DNA of 64,000 nucleotides. Source: an uncultured Chitinophaga sp. Its GTDB lineage: Bacteria > Bacteroidota > Bacteroidia > Cytophagales > Cyclobacteriaceae. Below are positions 1-8,378 of the stretch, in pieces. The stretch spans positions 1 through 64,000 of the forward strand of contig CABHOK010000009.1 of the NCBI GenBank assembly GCA_902168205.1, given 5' to 3'. The notes beneath the pieces were generated by a model. That model saw only the letters and a program-made list of their open reading frames with translations, was not told where the DNA came from and searched no databases. The translations under genes and the position numbers were made by a program. How positions within the stretch are numbered: position 1 is the stretch's first letter; every line of letters starts with the position of its first letter.

Positions 1-78
1 TGGACGCTGCCCGTACGCAACTGGAGTTTGGTGGTGAATCAATTTATCAACATCTTCGGAGAGCGGTGCAAAATATAA
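1..78 (+). CDS. IS256-family (mutator) transposase, C-terminal end only
   Basis: Only the last 25 codons of the gene lie in the window; the reading frame is open from base 1 to a TAA at 76-78. The tail reads WTLPVRNWSLVVNQF..., which matches the conserved end of IS256/mutator transposases, where a W-x-x-P-x-x-N-W-x-x-x-x-N-Q-F pattern closes the protein. These DDE enzymes cut and paste their own element. A terminal inverted repeat of the same family follows 23 bp downstream, which supports the call. Whether the full gene is intact cannot be judged here. Confidence 0.8.
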   Translation, partial: WTLPVRNWSLVVNQFINIFGERCKI

Positions 79-101
79 TCCCTTTACGCAGTTGCTTAGA
101 C

Positions 102-127
102 GCTTACACACTTTTTTAGGCAGTGTC
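102..127 (+). repeat. Right terminal inverted repeat of the IS256-family element
   Basis: The stretch GCTTACACACTTTTTTAGGC and the following AGTGTC match the usual IS256-family end, which in reverse starts GACACTGCCTAAAAAAG. It lies 23 bp after the transposase stop, as expected. The left copy is outside the window, so the pairing could not be tested. Confidence 0.68.
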
Positions 128-199
128 CAACTATCACTTATGTGCTCTTACTTTTACAACTATAGTATTAGCGGCAGAGTATATCGCTGTGTTTTTTCT

Positions 200-219
200 G
201 TCCCGATAGTTATCGGGAC
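200..219. repeat. Perfect 9-bp inverted repeat (GTCCCGATA / TATCGGGAC)
   Basis: GTCCCGATAGTTATCGGGAC folds into a 9-bp stem with a 2-nt gap. It lies 11 bp past the lptC stop on the minus strand and about 70 bp from the IS end. No run of T follows it on either strand (the minus-strand continuation is A-rich), so it is a poor intrinsic terminator. It may be a protein site, an RNA-processing hairpin or a dispersed repeat. Confidence 0.6.
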
Positions 220-230
220 GAAACCAAAAT

Positions 231-767
231 CTACTCGTTAACCTCGAGCTCGCCCTCCGGATGAGTGATTACATAATCAGAAAGATCCTGTTTCGCAGTC
301 AAACCCTGTCCATAAATAACATCTCCCTGCTGACGGATAGTAACGAATTGCTCTGTGAAAATGCGCTGATCATCAGGCTTCCAGAAAAGTTCTTCGGTGT
401 TAAGCTGTTCATTCTTGGCAACATTCTTTACTTCTACTTTTCCGCGACCGCGCCACTGATCCTGCTCTTTGAAATAGTAAGCATGATTCGCGCGCAACGT
501 TGATTCCAGTTTTTCAAACTCATCATAAAACTCCATGTATATACCCTTCGGAAATTCGCGATCGCCATTCTGAAATTCGTATACCAGTTCAGCCTGCATT
601 TTTACCTTGATGTTGTTGTTCTCGGTATAAAACATTTCCATGTTCTCAACTTCGCGCAGCGGTCCGGTATATTCTACAGGCTCTTTGATCTCCTGTTTGC
701 CGCAGGCCATCACCAGAACCGGGAGTATTAGAAGCAGTAAATATCGTCTCATAAAAAATCTCATCAT
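231..767 (-). CDS. lptC: LptC-like LPS export lipoprotein
   Basis: A 178-residue lipoprotein. The N-terminus has basic residues, a hydrophobic stretch and a lipobox LVMAC near residues 18-22, so the mature protein should start at that Cys. The rest fits the LptC/DUF1239 family of the LPS export bridge: a beta-jellyroll that binds LPS in the periplasm between LptB2FG and LptA. Seen features are an acid-rich body with repeated beta strands (GDREFPKGIYMEFYDE, ANHAYYF, GKVEVKN, QGDVIYGQGL). Canonical LptC has a membrane helix where this one has a lipid anchor, which is common in Bacteroidota. It follows an outer-membrane protein and coaX on the same strand. The start is uncertain among Met 1, 2 and 6. 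Confidence 0.72.
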   Translation of the reverse strand: MMRFFMRRYLLLLILPVLVMACGKQEIKEPVEYTGPLREVENMEMFYTENNNIKVKMQAELVYEFQNGDREFPKGIYMEFYDEFEKLESTLRANHAYYFKEQDQWRGRGKVEVKNVAKNEQLNTEELFWKPDDQRIFTEQFVTIRQQGDVIYGQGLTAKQDLSDYVITHPEGELEVNE

Positions 768-811
768 TCAAAAACGTATGATCGATACGGTCGTCACGTT
801 TTATATAAAGT

Positions 812-843
812 TAAAAGGCCACAGCATTAACCATGGCCTTTTA
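812..843 (-). terminator. Stem-loop between the outer-membrane protein gene and lptC
   Basis: TAAAAGGCCA (812-821) pairs perfectly with TGGCCTTTTA (834-843) around a 12-nt loop. On the minus strand it comes about 25 bp after the stop of the upstream gene and is followed by an AT-rich but not pure-T tract. It may partly end transcription or shield the 3' end of the upstream message. Confidence 0.5.
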
Positions 844-865
844 CTTCTATCTTTTTTCGCAGCGA

Positions 866-2128
866 TCAATCAAACTTGCGTTTAATAAACCACTGGTCGT
901 TAAAGGTTATACCAAAGTATATTTTAAAGTAGTTCTCTTCCAGTATATTCTCATTCCTGTTACCCCGCTTACCTACTTTAGCTGCCAAATTCAAATTTGA
1001 GCGACCGGCCGGCAACGAGAGCCCAAAATTAATGCCATAGTCTTTCACGCTATTGCCATTCGCCAGAAAAGGATATTGTTCCATACTAACCCCGAGGCGA
1101 TAGGTGAGGCGCTTCAGGTAACTGCCGAGTGCGAGTGGATCTGGCGTAATTTCACCTCCCAGTGCAGCACGCCACGATTCCTGCAAGCCTGTGTTGTCAT
1201 CTGCATTCACACTGCTGAAGTTTGACCAGTTCTGGTACGAAAGCTCAGTTGCTACAGACCATTTCAATCCTCTGCTTAATGAAACTCCCAACGTAAGTGC
1301 TCCCGGTATTTTTATTTGTCCGTGGGCGTTGCTGAGTTCGCTTGATTCAATGGTATCGCCGGCAACCGTAGTGCGGTAAAATTTGTCAGTAACTTTTGTT
1401 TTCAGGCTGGTCTTCATGTCATACATAGCACCAACACTGAATCGATAATTTTTTCCCCAGAGTGAATCGCGACTGAACGAAAAACCTCCGCTGAAATTAA
1501 AATCAGAAACTGATGATTTATTTTCTACTGATACTATATAAGGGATTACATCAGGACCTGTGAGTTGGTTGGAATAAACATTTTCAATCGGACCGAACAG
1601 ATACGTTGCCTTTAAACCGATGCTGATCTCTTTTGTCAAGCGTATACCGTTAGACCAGTATAATTGTGTTAAACCTCCGGTGCCGCTTTCTCTTAACTCA
1701 TATGGAGTACCGTCTGAAAGTGTAGTATCTCTTTTTACTTCGTAATCGACATTGGTATAGGGCATCAAGCCGATAGACGTTGTCCACTTGGTAACTTTTA
1801 CCGGGAACGCCATCGCGAGGTAATTCATATTACCGCCTGAATTTTTTTCGCTGCCCTGGCTGTTGCGAATTGTTCTGCGCTCACCAACTATACCTGCCTC
1901 AAAAACAGTAAGTGTGTTGAATACCAGCAATGCCGGGTTTTGATTATTGAGATACCAGTACTGCGGCTGACTTATACCCGTACCCGAGCCTTGGTTATGA
2001 ACCAACGCATCACCGTAGCGTTCGCCTATCCCAAACGTTGTGAATGGTGAACGTGCTGCCTGGCCCCGAACTTCTGCTGATGCAATGATGACAAGAGACA
2101 GTAAAAAAAACTTCTTAACGACTGACAT
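866..2128 (-). CDS. Putative outer-membrane beta-barrel protein (FadL/OMPP1-like)
   Basis: A 420-residue protein with a signal peptide (about residues 1-22, ending VRGQ) followed by a body rich in alternating hydrophobic and polar segments with aromatic girdles. The segment YWYLNNQNPALL near residues 57-68 resembles the N-terminal NPA motif of FadL/OMPP1-like channels, and the C-terminus ends in an aromatic-rich strand (NYFKIYFGITFNDQWFIKRKFD in part). It probably sits in the outer membrane; no substrate can be named. Its start overlaps the end of coaX by 14 bp, so the two are likely co-transcribed. The family call is an inference from layout rather than from a diagnostic motif. Confidence 0.6.
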   Translation of the reverse strand: MSVVKKFFLLSLVIIASAEVRGQAARSPFTTFGIGERYGDALVHNQGSGTGISQPQYWYLNNQNPALLVFNTLTVFEAGIVGERRTIRNSQGSEKNSGGNMNYLAMAFPVKVTKWTTSIGLMPYTNVDYEVKRDTTLSDGTPYELRESGTGGLTQLYWSNGIRLTKEISIGLKATYLFGPIENVYSNQLTGPDVIPYIVSVENKSSVSDFNFSGGFSFSRDSLWGKNYRFSVGAMYDMKTSLKTKVTDKFYRTTVAGDTIESSELSNAHGQIKIPGALTLGVSLSRGLKWSVATELSYQNWSNFSSVNADDNTGLQESWRAALGGEITPDPLALGSYLKRLTYRLGVSMEQYPFLANGNSVKDYGINFGLSLPAGRSNLNLAAKVGKRGNRNENILEENYFKIYFGITFNDQWFIKRKFD

Positions 2129-2831
2129 TATGTAATAAAATGCTGTTTAACCCGCTTAGAACCAGTTCAGGGCTCGCAAATATGGACGCTTTAAGTTTGT
2201 TTTCAAAAAAACCTGTATCACCCCCGCACAAAATCACCTTTAAACCGTCAAATTTCTCAGAATACCTGCGAATAATCCCTTCAATTTCTTCTATCAAACC
2301 AAAAATAGCTCCGCTCTGCATGCACGTTTCGGTACTGTTACCGATTAATGCGGCATCGGCTACTGCATGCACTAACGGTAAACGTGCAGTGAACGTATGC
2401 ATGGCATCGAAGCGCATCTTCAATCCTGGCGAAATACTGCCGCCATGATAATTACCCTGCGCATCAACAAAGTCGTACGTGATGCACGTGCCCGCATCAA
2501 TCACCAGGCAATTTGTTGCCGGAAAAATCTGTTGCGCTCCACATACTCCCGCGATCCTGTCTACTCCCAACGTCTGCGGTGTGGCATATAGATTTTTTAC
2601 CGGCAAGGGTAATGTGTAGTGAAGAATAAATTTCTTCTTCGCGGTTGTCCATGACCCTACTGTATGGGCATCCGTGTTCACTGAGCTTATGATGAAATGA
2701 TCGGCCGGAAAGTTTTGTAGAAAATCTTTCAGGGCCTCTTCTTCGCGGAAGACACGCTTGTCAGTCAGTGTATGGTGATCAAAAATCCCTACCTTGGCAG
2801 ACGAGTTTCCGTAATCGACAACTATATTCAT
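2115..2831 (-). CDS. coaX: Type III pantothenate kinase
   Basis: A 238-residue enzyme that phosphorylates pantothenate with ATP, the first step of coenzyme A synthesis in the cytosol. The ASKHA-fold motifs are all visible: DYGNSSAK at residues 6-13 (phosphate 1), GVDR at 89-92, DAGT at 112-115 and GGSISPGLKM at 130-139. The length is slightly below the usual 250 or so. ATG start at 2829-2831. It heads a minus-strand unit with an outer-membrane protein and lptC, an order I recall as common in Bacteroidota. The 3' end overlaps the next gene by 14 bp. Type III enzymes resist feedback by CoA. Confidence 0.93.
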   Translation of the reverse strand: MNIVVDYGNSSAKVGIFDHHTLTDKRVFREEEALKDFLQNFPADHFIISSVNTDAHTVGSWTTAKKKFILHYTLPLPVKNLYATPQTLGVDRIAGVCGAQQIFPATNCLVIDAGTCITYDFVDAQGNYHGGSISPGLKMRFDAMHTFTARLPLVHAVADAALIGNSTETCMQSGAIFGLIEEIEGIIRRYSEKFDGLKVILCGGDTGFFENKLKASIFASPELVLSGLNSILLHNVSR

Positions 2832-2902
2832 ACAGTGTATCTGTTAGCCATAATCGGTTAATGTTACAATGTCGGTAAGGAACCTGTAGTATACACACGA
2901 AT

Positions 2903-2910
2903 TACCTTTA
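2903..2910 (+). promoter_or_regulatory. Candidate -7 box for anmK
   Basis: TACCTTTA differs from the Bacteroidota -7 consensus TAnnTTTG by its last base. Transcription would start near 2917, leaving about 29 nt before the ATG at 2946 but almost none before the ATG at 2919. That favours the downstream start for anmK. No clear -33 TTTG was found. Confidence 0.35.
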
Positions 2911-2945
2911 CACGTAACATGGCACGGACAACAGAACCCAAAAAT

Positions 2946-4022
2946 ATGGATTCAAAGAACAACTATAAAGTTATCGGACTGATGTCGGGCACTTCGCTTG
3001 ACGGACTCGATATTGCGTATTGTAAATTCAGCAAAACAGAAAAGGGCTGGCAGTATGTTATCGATAAGGCAACAACGCTGAAATATCCGGCAGCATGGAT
3101 TACCAAACTTTCTTCAGCACAAAATCTTTCAGCAGAAGAATTGGTTGCGCTCGATGTAACGTATGGAAAATTTTTGGGCAAAGCCTGCGCTGATTTTATA
3201 AGCAAGCATAAGCTGAAGGTTGATTTCATTGCATCACACGGTCACACTATATTTCATCAGCCGGGTCGTGGCTTTACGTTTCAGTTAGGGAATGGTCAGG
3301 CACTGCACGCTGCGTGTGGCCTCCCCGTGGTATATGATTTCAGAAGCCTGGATGTGTTGTTAGGAGGAGAAGGCGCACCGCTCGTACCGGCTGGCGATAA
3401 ATTTCTTTTCAGTGAGTATGATGTTTGCCTCAACCTTGGTGGCATTGCGAATCTCTCGATGGATATTAAAGGAAAGCGCATCGCATACGATGTGTGTTTT
3501 ATGAATATGGGTTTGAACTACCTGGCTTCCAAAGCCGGTAAAAGTTTTGATGCACATGGCGCAATGGCAAGTGATGGAACAGTACACACTCCGTTGTGGA
3601 AGGCTCTTGCGAAAATATATAGTGGTCTTCGCAAGAAAAGACCATCGCTCGGCAGAGAGATGTTTGAAAAACAGATCAAGCCATTGCTGGATGATGAATC
3701 AATTCCATTGACTGACAGACTCCGGACGTTCACAGAATCATCTGCGGCTGAAATTGCCAGTGTTATTATGAGTAGTAAAGAAGCCGCAAAAGTGTTGTGT
3801 ACCGGTGGAGGTGCTTTTAACTCATTTTTTGTTTTACGCTTGCTGGAGTTATGTGGCGATCATGCAACGCTCATCATTCCGGAAGAAGATGTGGTGAAGT
3901 TCAAGGAAGCATTGGTGTTCGGGTTTTTAGGCATGCTTCGCCTGCGCAACGAAGTAAATTGTTTGAGTAGTGTTACCCATGCCTCGCGAAATAGTTCTTC
4001 CGGTTTAACCGTTGGCTTTTAG
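2946..4022 (+). CDS. anmK: Anhydro-N-acetylmuramic acid kinase
   Basis: About 358 residues from the chosen ATG. AnmK opens the anhydro ring of 1,6-anhydro-MurNAc and phosphorylates it to MurNAc-6-P, recycling cell-wall sugars in the cytosol. The family signature GLMSGTSLDG sits at residues 11-20; later come SHGHTIFHQP, an LGGEGAPLVPAGD segment and a C-terminal LCTGGGAFN loop. An upstream in-frame ATG at 2919 would add nine residues (MARTTEPKN), but the promoter position and the family alignment favour 2946. It is divergent from coaX and followed 57 bp later by a dehydrogenase gene. Confidence 0.93.
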   Translation: MDSKNNYKVIGLMSGTSLDGLDIAYCKFSKTEKGWQYVIDKATTLKYPAAWITKLSSAQNLSAEELVALDVTYGKFLGKACADFISKHKLKVDFIASHGHTIFHQPGRGFTFQLGNGQALHAACGLPVVYDFRSLDVLLGGEGAPLVPAGDKFLFSEYDVCLNLGGIANLSMDIKGKRIAYDVCFMNMGLNYLASKAGKSFDAHGAMASDGTVHTPLWKALAKIYSGLRKKRPSLGREMFEKQIKPLLDDESIPLTDRLRTFTESSAAEIASVIMSSKEAAKVLCTGGGAFNSFFVLRLLELCGDHATLIIPEEDVVKFKEALVFGFLGMLRLRNEVNCLSSVTHASRNSSSGLTVGF

Positions 4023-4079
4023 TACTTTGATGATTATTCTTGCGGCTGAAATATATACTTCAATCCAACCTGCATTTCA

Positions 4080-5306
4080 ATGAAAGAGCTTCTGCACAAG
4101 TTTGAGAACAAGCGCCCCGAGATTGTATTTGAATGGAAAGACAGCGAGACAGAAGCGGAAGGCTGGGTAGTAATTAATTCACTACGCGGAGGTGCAGCCG
4201 GTGGCGGTACACGCATGCGCAAAGGTCTTGATAAGCGTGAAGTAGAATCGCTGGCCAAGACAATGGAAGTTAAATTTACCGTATCAGGTCCACCCATAGG
4301 AGGAGCGAAGTCCGGTATAAATTTCGATCCGGCCGATCCGCGCAAGCAAGGCGTATTGCAACGCTGGTATGCAGCTGTGATGCCACTGTTGAAATATTAT
4401 TATGGCACCGGTGGTGATTTGAATGTAGATGAAATTCATGAAGTAATTCCGGTAACAGAAGATGTAGGTATATGGCACCCGCAAGAAGGTGTATTTACCG
4501 GACACTATAAACCAACGGAAGCGCAAAAGGTAAATCGTATAGGACAGCTGCGCCAAGGTGTGGTGAAAGTGATAGAAGATGAGCAATACTCACCATCGCT
4601 TAAAAAGAAATATACCGTGGCCGATATGTGTACAGGCTACGGTGTAGCGCAGGCTGTAAAACATTACTATGAACTTTGGGGCGGTGCTTTACAAGGCAAG
4701 CGTGCTGTAGTGCAGGGATGGGGAAATGTAGGTGCCGCTGCCGGATTTTATTTAGCACAGCTGGGCGTAAAGATCGTTGGTATAATCAGTCATGACGGTG
4801 GCGTTATAAACCAGGCTGGTTTTACGCTGGAGGAGATACAGCAGCTGGTTGTAAATCGCCAGGGCAACAAACTCATATCACCGGATATACTTCCGTTTGA
4901 TATAGTTAACCAGAAAATATGGGATCTCGATTTCGAGATATTTATACCGGCAGCAGCTTCACGCCTTATTACCAAAGAACAGGTTGACAGAATGTCGTCA
5001 TCGCTGGAAGTAATTTCGTGTGGAGCTAACGTTCCGTTTGCTGACCCCGAGATTTTCTTCGGAGCTACCGGACTCTATGCCGATCAGAAATTTTCAGTGA
5101 TCCCCGATTTTATAGCGAACTGCGGCATGGCTCGCGTGTTTGCTTTCTTCATGGAAAGCGAAGTGAAGATGGAAGATGCTGCTATATTCAGTGATATAGC
5201 GCAGACCATTCGCACTGCACTTGAAAAAACGCATAGCGTTAACAGGCAAAAGACCGGTATAGCACAGGCTTCATTCGAAACAGCACTGCGACAACTCGTA
5301 AAATAA
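4080..5306 (+). CDS. Glu/Leu/Phe/Val dehydrogenase family amino-acid dehydrogenase
   Basis: A 408-residue NAD(P)-dependent enzyme of the family that oxidatively deaminates amino acids to 2-oxo acids. The substrate-binding and catalytic lysines appear as K65 (VKFTVSG) and K77 (GGAKSGI); the dimer/active-site region includes GTGGDLNVDE (109-118). The C-terminal Rossmann domain carries GWGNVG at 213-218. Its length and GGAKSGI lie between leucine dehydrogenase and glutamate dehydrogenase, so the substrate is not certain. It follows anmK on the same strand and converges on a CNNM gene 28 bp away. Confidence 0.88.
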   Translation: MKELLHKFENKRPEIVFEWKDSETEAEGWVVINSLRGGAAGGGTRMRKGLDKREVESLAKTMEVKFTVSGPPIGGAKSGINFDPADPRKQGVLQRWYAAVMPLLKYYYGTGGDLNVDEIHEVIPVTEDVGIWHPQEGVFTGHYKPTEAQKVNRIGQLRQGVVKVIEDEQYSPSLKKKYTVADMCTGYGVAQAVKHYYELWGGALQGKRAVVQGWGNVGAAAGFYLAQLGVKIVGIISHDGGVINQAGFTLEEIQQLVVNRQGNKLISPDILPFDIVNQKIWDLDFEIFIPAAASRLITKEQVDRMSSSLEVISCGANVPFADPEIFFGATGLYADQKFSVIPDFIANCGMARVFAFFMESEVKMEDAAIFSDIAQTIRTALEKTHSVNRQKTGIAQASFETALRQLVK

Positions 5307-5334
5307 CACGTAGGAAAGTAAGAGTATTGCGTGG

Positions 5335-6642
5335 TTAATCCACCGCAGTATTGTCTTCGTCTGGCAGTAATTTCAGATCGACCAGTTCCGGCAGCGTCTG
5401 ATTCATTTTTACAATACGTATAGCATAACCACCCAAGTTAAACTCGGCACCTTCGCGCATATCTAGTGGGTTGTGCGAAAGTAGTAAACCCGCTAGCGTA
5501 TCGTAATCTTCCGATTGCGGAAAAGGTTTGTCCAGCATCTTGTTTATATCGTGTATAGAAGATGTAGCGATAACGTGATATGTATCGCCCGCCTCGGTTA
5601 CGATTTGAGCTTCATGGTCGTGCTCGTCCTGAATTTCACCAACAAGTTCTTCGAGTATATCTTCCAGGGTAACAATACCAATCGTTCCTCCATACTCGCT
5701 GATCACAATAGCCATCTGTACTTTCTTCTTCTGGAAATCGCGAAGCAGGTGGTCGATGGGTTTATTCTCGGTTACGAAATACGGCTGCGATACAATTTCG
5801 CTCAGCGTTTTGTTTGTCTTATTGATGTAGTGATGAACTATATCTTTCGAGTGAACAACACCCTTGATCTCGTCTAGGTTATTGTCATATACCGGGTAAC
5901 GCGAGTAGCCTTCTTTCATTACCAGCTGAATGGCATTGTCTAACGAAGTGGAAGCATTTATACCCGAGATTTTTATACGCGGCACCATAACCTGTTTCAC
6001 GATGCGATCGTCAAAGTCAAATACGTTTTGAATCAGTTCGCGCTCGTTACTTTCTATAGCTCCACCTTCTTCACTTTCGGCAATGATCAGCTTTAATTCT
6101 TCTTCCGAGTGAATCTCTTCATGTTCGCCTACCGGTTTTATGCCGAATAACCTCAGAATGAAATTAGCAAAGCCGTTAAGCAATGCTATAAAAGGTTTGA
6201 ATACAAAATGGAATATCTGTAAAGGAACAGAAACTGCAAGTGTTGTAGGTGTAGGATAGCGTATAGCAATCGACTTGGGTGCGAGTTCACCAAATACGAT
6301 GTGCAGAATGGTAAGCGTAACAAAGGCTACTGGTATGGCTATACGGTGGGCCATGGCTTCTGTTATGGTAAGGCCAAGACCGCTTATAACGCTAAGTATA
6401 ATTTTGGAAACAACATCTTCACCAACCCAACCTAAGCCGAGACTAGCCAGTGTTATACCAAGCTGTGTTGCGGCCAGAAATCCATCCAGATTATCGATGA
6501 TAGTTTGTGCCGCTTTCTTGCGGGCGTTGCCTGCCTGAAGGGCAATTTGAGATGATCGGACTTTTACAATAGCAAATTCTGCTGCTACGAAAAAGCCATT
6601 CAGAAACACCAAAAACAGAGTTAGAAAAATATCGAAGACCAT
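5335..6642 (-). CDS. CNNM/CorC (HlyC-type) transporter with CBS pair
   Basis: A 435-residue membrane protein. A CNNM domain with three to four membrane helices fills residues 1 to about 190 (FLVFLNGFFVAAEFAIVKVR at the start), then come a tandem CBS module (about 200-335, with VMVPR and EGYSRYPVYD) and a C-terminal CorC_HlyC FAD-like domain (GGTIGIVTLEDILEELVGEI then about 345-430). Members move or regulate Mg2+ and Co2+ and are often misnamed haemolysins. In many Bacteroidota a paralogue lies beside lptC; here it is about 4.5 kb away. A perfect -7 box lies 24 bp upstream of the ATG. Confidence 0.9.
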   Translation of the reverse strand: MVFDIFLTLFLVFLNGFFVAAEFAIVKVRSSQIALQAGNARKKAAQTIIDNLDGFLAATQLGITLASLGLGWVGEDVVSKIILSVISGLGLTITEAMAHRIAIPVAFVTLTILHIVFGELAPKSIAIRYPTPTTLAVSVPLQIFHFVFKPFIALLNGFANFILRLFGIKPVGEHEEIHSEEELKLIIAESEEGGAIESNERELIQNVFDFDDRIVKQVMVPRIKISGINASTSLDNAIQLVMKEGYSRYPVYDNNLDEIKGVVHSKDIVHHYINKTNKTLSEIVSQPYFVTENKPIDHLLRDFQKKKVQMAIVISEYGGTIGIVTLEDILEELVGEIQDEHDHEAQIVTEAGDTYHVIATSSIHDINKMLDKPFPQSEDYDTLAGLLLSHNPLDMREGAEFNLGGYAIRIVKMNQTLPELVDLKLLPDEDNTAVD

Positions 6643-6665
6643 TTACCGCAATGCTGCTAAAAACT

Positions 6666-6673
6666 CAAAGTTA
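6666..6673 (-). promoter_or_regulatory. -7 promoter box upstream of the CNNM gene
   Basis: On the minus strand the bases read TAACTTTG, a perfect TAnnTTTG box. It lies 23 bp before the ATG at 6642, giving a short leader of about 17 nt. No good -33 TTTG is present at the usual 19-bp spacing. Confidence 0.5.
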
Positions 6674-6791
6674 ACGGATTGCATTGTTCCTATCAGAACT
6701 ATTTTAAAAATTCTGTTTTTTGGGCGCTAAAGCGGTTTTTTGAGGGTACAACGGAGCCGGGAGCGGCTTAATGGCGATTTTTTAAATAAAC

Positions 6792-6824
6792 CCCGCTCTT
6801 TTTCAGGATGCTAAAAAGAGCGGG
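6792..6824 (-). terminator. Intrinsic terminator after aspartate kinase
   Basis: CCCGCTCTTTTT (6792-6803) pairs perfectly with AAAAAGAGCGGG (6813-6824), a 12-bp stem with a 9-nt loop. On the minus strand it starts 14 bp after the aspartate kinase stop and is followed by TTTATTT, so it should end that message. Confidence 0.8.
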
Positions 6825-6838
6825 ATTAAAGGAGGTGT

Positions 6839-8161
6839 TTACTTCAGGCCGAACAATCCTTCATTGAGAAGGTTGAGTGCTTTTTCTTTGTATTGTTTGT
6901 CAACCAGCACCGTTACGTTGTTGGGACTTCCGCCACTGCAGATCATGCGCAAGGGTATATCTGCCATGGCTTCGAAGATTTTGTTCAGCATTCCTTTCTG
7001 CTCTGTGATTTTGTTACCTACAATACAGATAATGGTTTGATCTTTATCTACCTCTATCGAACCGAATTTCTTCAACTCATTTTCGATGGAAGCAAGATGC
7101 GTGTTGTTGTCGATCGTCAATGATACAGCAACTTCAGAAGTTGTTACCATATCGATAGAAGTTTTGTGGTTTTCGAATACTTCAAATACTCTGCGCAAGA
7201 AACCATACGCCATCAGCATACGTGACGATTTGATGTTGATAGCGGTGATACCATCTTTCGCCGCGATCGCTTTGAAAGAACCTTCGGTACCTTTGCTGGT
7301 GATGATTGTGCCAAATGCTTTTTCATCCATCGTGTTCTTCAGACGCACCGGTACATTATACTTCTGTGCAGGTACGATGGTTGAAGGGTGGAGGATTTTT
7401 GCTCCGAAGTATGCAAGTTCAGAAGCTTCATCGAACGTAAGTTCTGAAATCGGTACAGTCTTCTTAACAATGCGCGGGTCATTGTTGTGCATGCCATCTA
7501 TATCGGTCCAGATCTGTATTTCTTCAGCACGTATAGCAGAACCTACCAGTGATGCCGTATAGTCGCTGCCACCACGCTTCAGGTTGTCGATCTCGTTACG
7601 ATGGTTGCGACAGATATAGCCTTGTGTAATGATGATCTCTACATTGCTAAGTGAGCTCAAAAGAGGCTTGAGTCGCTCGGAAATTTTTTCGAGTTCAGGC
7701 TCTTCGTTTTCATCAATGGACATGAAATATAACGCAGGAAGTAGACGCGCGCTGATCTTGCGCTCCTGCAGGTGCTGATAGAATAATTCCGTTGAGAGCA
7801 GTTCACCTTGTGCCAGTAACTCGCGATAACTTTTGTTATCGAACTGGCCTGCTGCAAGCAGACGGATAAAAATAAAAAAGCGGCTTACAATCTCCTGTCC
7901 TATAGCCAGGAAACCTTCACTGCTATATAATTCTTTGATGAACGTGAGGTAGTGCTTTTCAAGATCGCTGATAACTTCTTCCGCCTTTGCCTTTTGTCCT
8001 GCCAGTAAATGATCACCGATCGAAACCAACGCGTTGGTTGTACCGGATAATGCAGACAGAACAACAATCTTTTTACCGGGTGTACTCGTTACGAGGTCGG
8101 CAATTTTTTTCATGCGTTCAGGCTTCCCTACCGAGGTGCCTCCGAATTTCATTATGAGCAT
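6839..8161 (-). CDS. lysC: Aspartate kinase
   Basis: A 440-residue monofunctional aspartokinase: ATP plus L-aspartate to aspartyl phosphate, the entry to Lys, Thr, Met and diaminopimelate. KFGGTSVG at residues 5-12 is the phosphate-binding signature; a KRGGSDYTA segment near 195-204 and ITQGYICRN before it belong to the kinase core, and EIQIWTDIDGMHNNDPR binds the substrate. Residues from about 300 onward form two ACT domains, so feedback by an amino acid is likely. The symbol lysC is by function; the allosteric effector cannot be told. It is a single gene with its own promoter (perfect -7 box at 8186-8193) and terminator. Confidence 0.92.
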   Translation of the reverse strand: MLIMKFGGTSVGKPERMKKIADLVTSTPGKKIVVLSALSGTTNALVSIGDHLLAGQKAKAEEVISDLEKHYLTFIKELYSSEGFLAIGQEIVSRFFIFIRLLAAGQFDNKSYRELLAQGELLSTELFYQHLQERKISARLLPALYFMSIDENEEPELEKISERLKPLLSSLSNVEIIITQGYICRNHRNEIDNLKRGGSDYTASLVGSAIRAEEIQIWTDIDGMHNNDPRIVKKTVPISELTFDEASELAYFGAKILHPSTIVPAQKYNVPVRLKNTMDEKAFGTIITSKGTEGSFKAIAAKDGITAINIKSSRMLMAYGFLRRVFEVFENHKTSIDMVTTSEVAVSLTIDNNTHLASIENELKKFGSIEVDKDQTIICIVGNKITEQKGMLNKIFEAMADIPLRMICSGGSPNNVTVLVDKQYKEKALNLLNEGLFGLK

Positions 8162-8185
8162 AAGCGTGCGTTTTTATAAAGCGGG

Positions 8186-8193
8186 CAAATATA
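8186..8193 (-). promoter_or_regulatory. -7 promoter box upstream of aspartate kinase
   Basis: The minus strand reads TATATTTG, a perfect TAnnTTTG match, 24 bp before the ATG at 8161. A weak TTG lies near 8220-8222 at a spacing of 26 bp, longer than usual. Confidence 0.5.
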
Positions 8194-8325
8194 TAAAGCG
8201 ATTAAAAATAATTCGCGCACAACTGCAAACAATTGCTTCTTTTTCAATGAATTGCAAACTAATGTTAGTGGAATTGCGAAGGATTTAAAGAAAGTATGCA
8301 GATATAGTATATATCAAAAAAAGAA

Positions 8326-8348
8326 AACCCTCCGGTTGTCGGAGGGTT
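8326..8348 (-). terminator. Intrinsic terminator after dnaK
   Basis: AACCCTCCG (8326-8334) pairs with CGGAGGGTT (8340-8348) over a 5-nt loop. On the minus strand it lies 30 bp after the dnaK stop and is followed by a run of T (the plus-strand bases AAAAAAAGAAA just upstream). This is a good rho-independent terminator for dnaK. Confidence 0.85.
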
Positions 8349-8378
8349 CTATAATATTCACGAACGATGTTGAACAAC

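Larger units (their letters stand above)
1..127 (+). mobile_element. Right end of an IS256-family insertion sequence
   Basis: The window opens inside an insertion sequence: the transposase tail (1-78) is followed by a sequence typical of an IS256-family end. The element seems to stop at about base 127. The 8-9 bp after it, starting near 128, would be one copy of the target duplication; the other copy lies outside the window. The element sits downstream of the lptC stop (231), so it appears not to break a gene. Confidence 0.72.

Noticed and set aside
261-503. Plus-strand open frame inside lptC
   Set aside because: Antisense to a well-supported gene, no family likeness.
2919-2945. Upstream ATG for anmK adding MARTTEPKN
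   Set aside because: The -7 box would leave almost no leader, and the extra residues are not typical of the family; 2946 is preferred.
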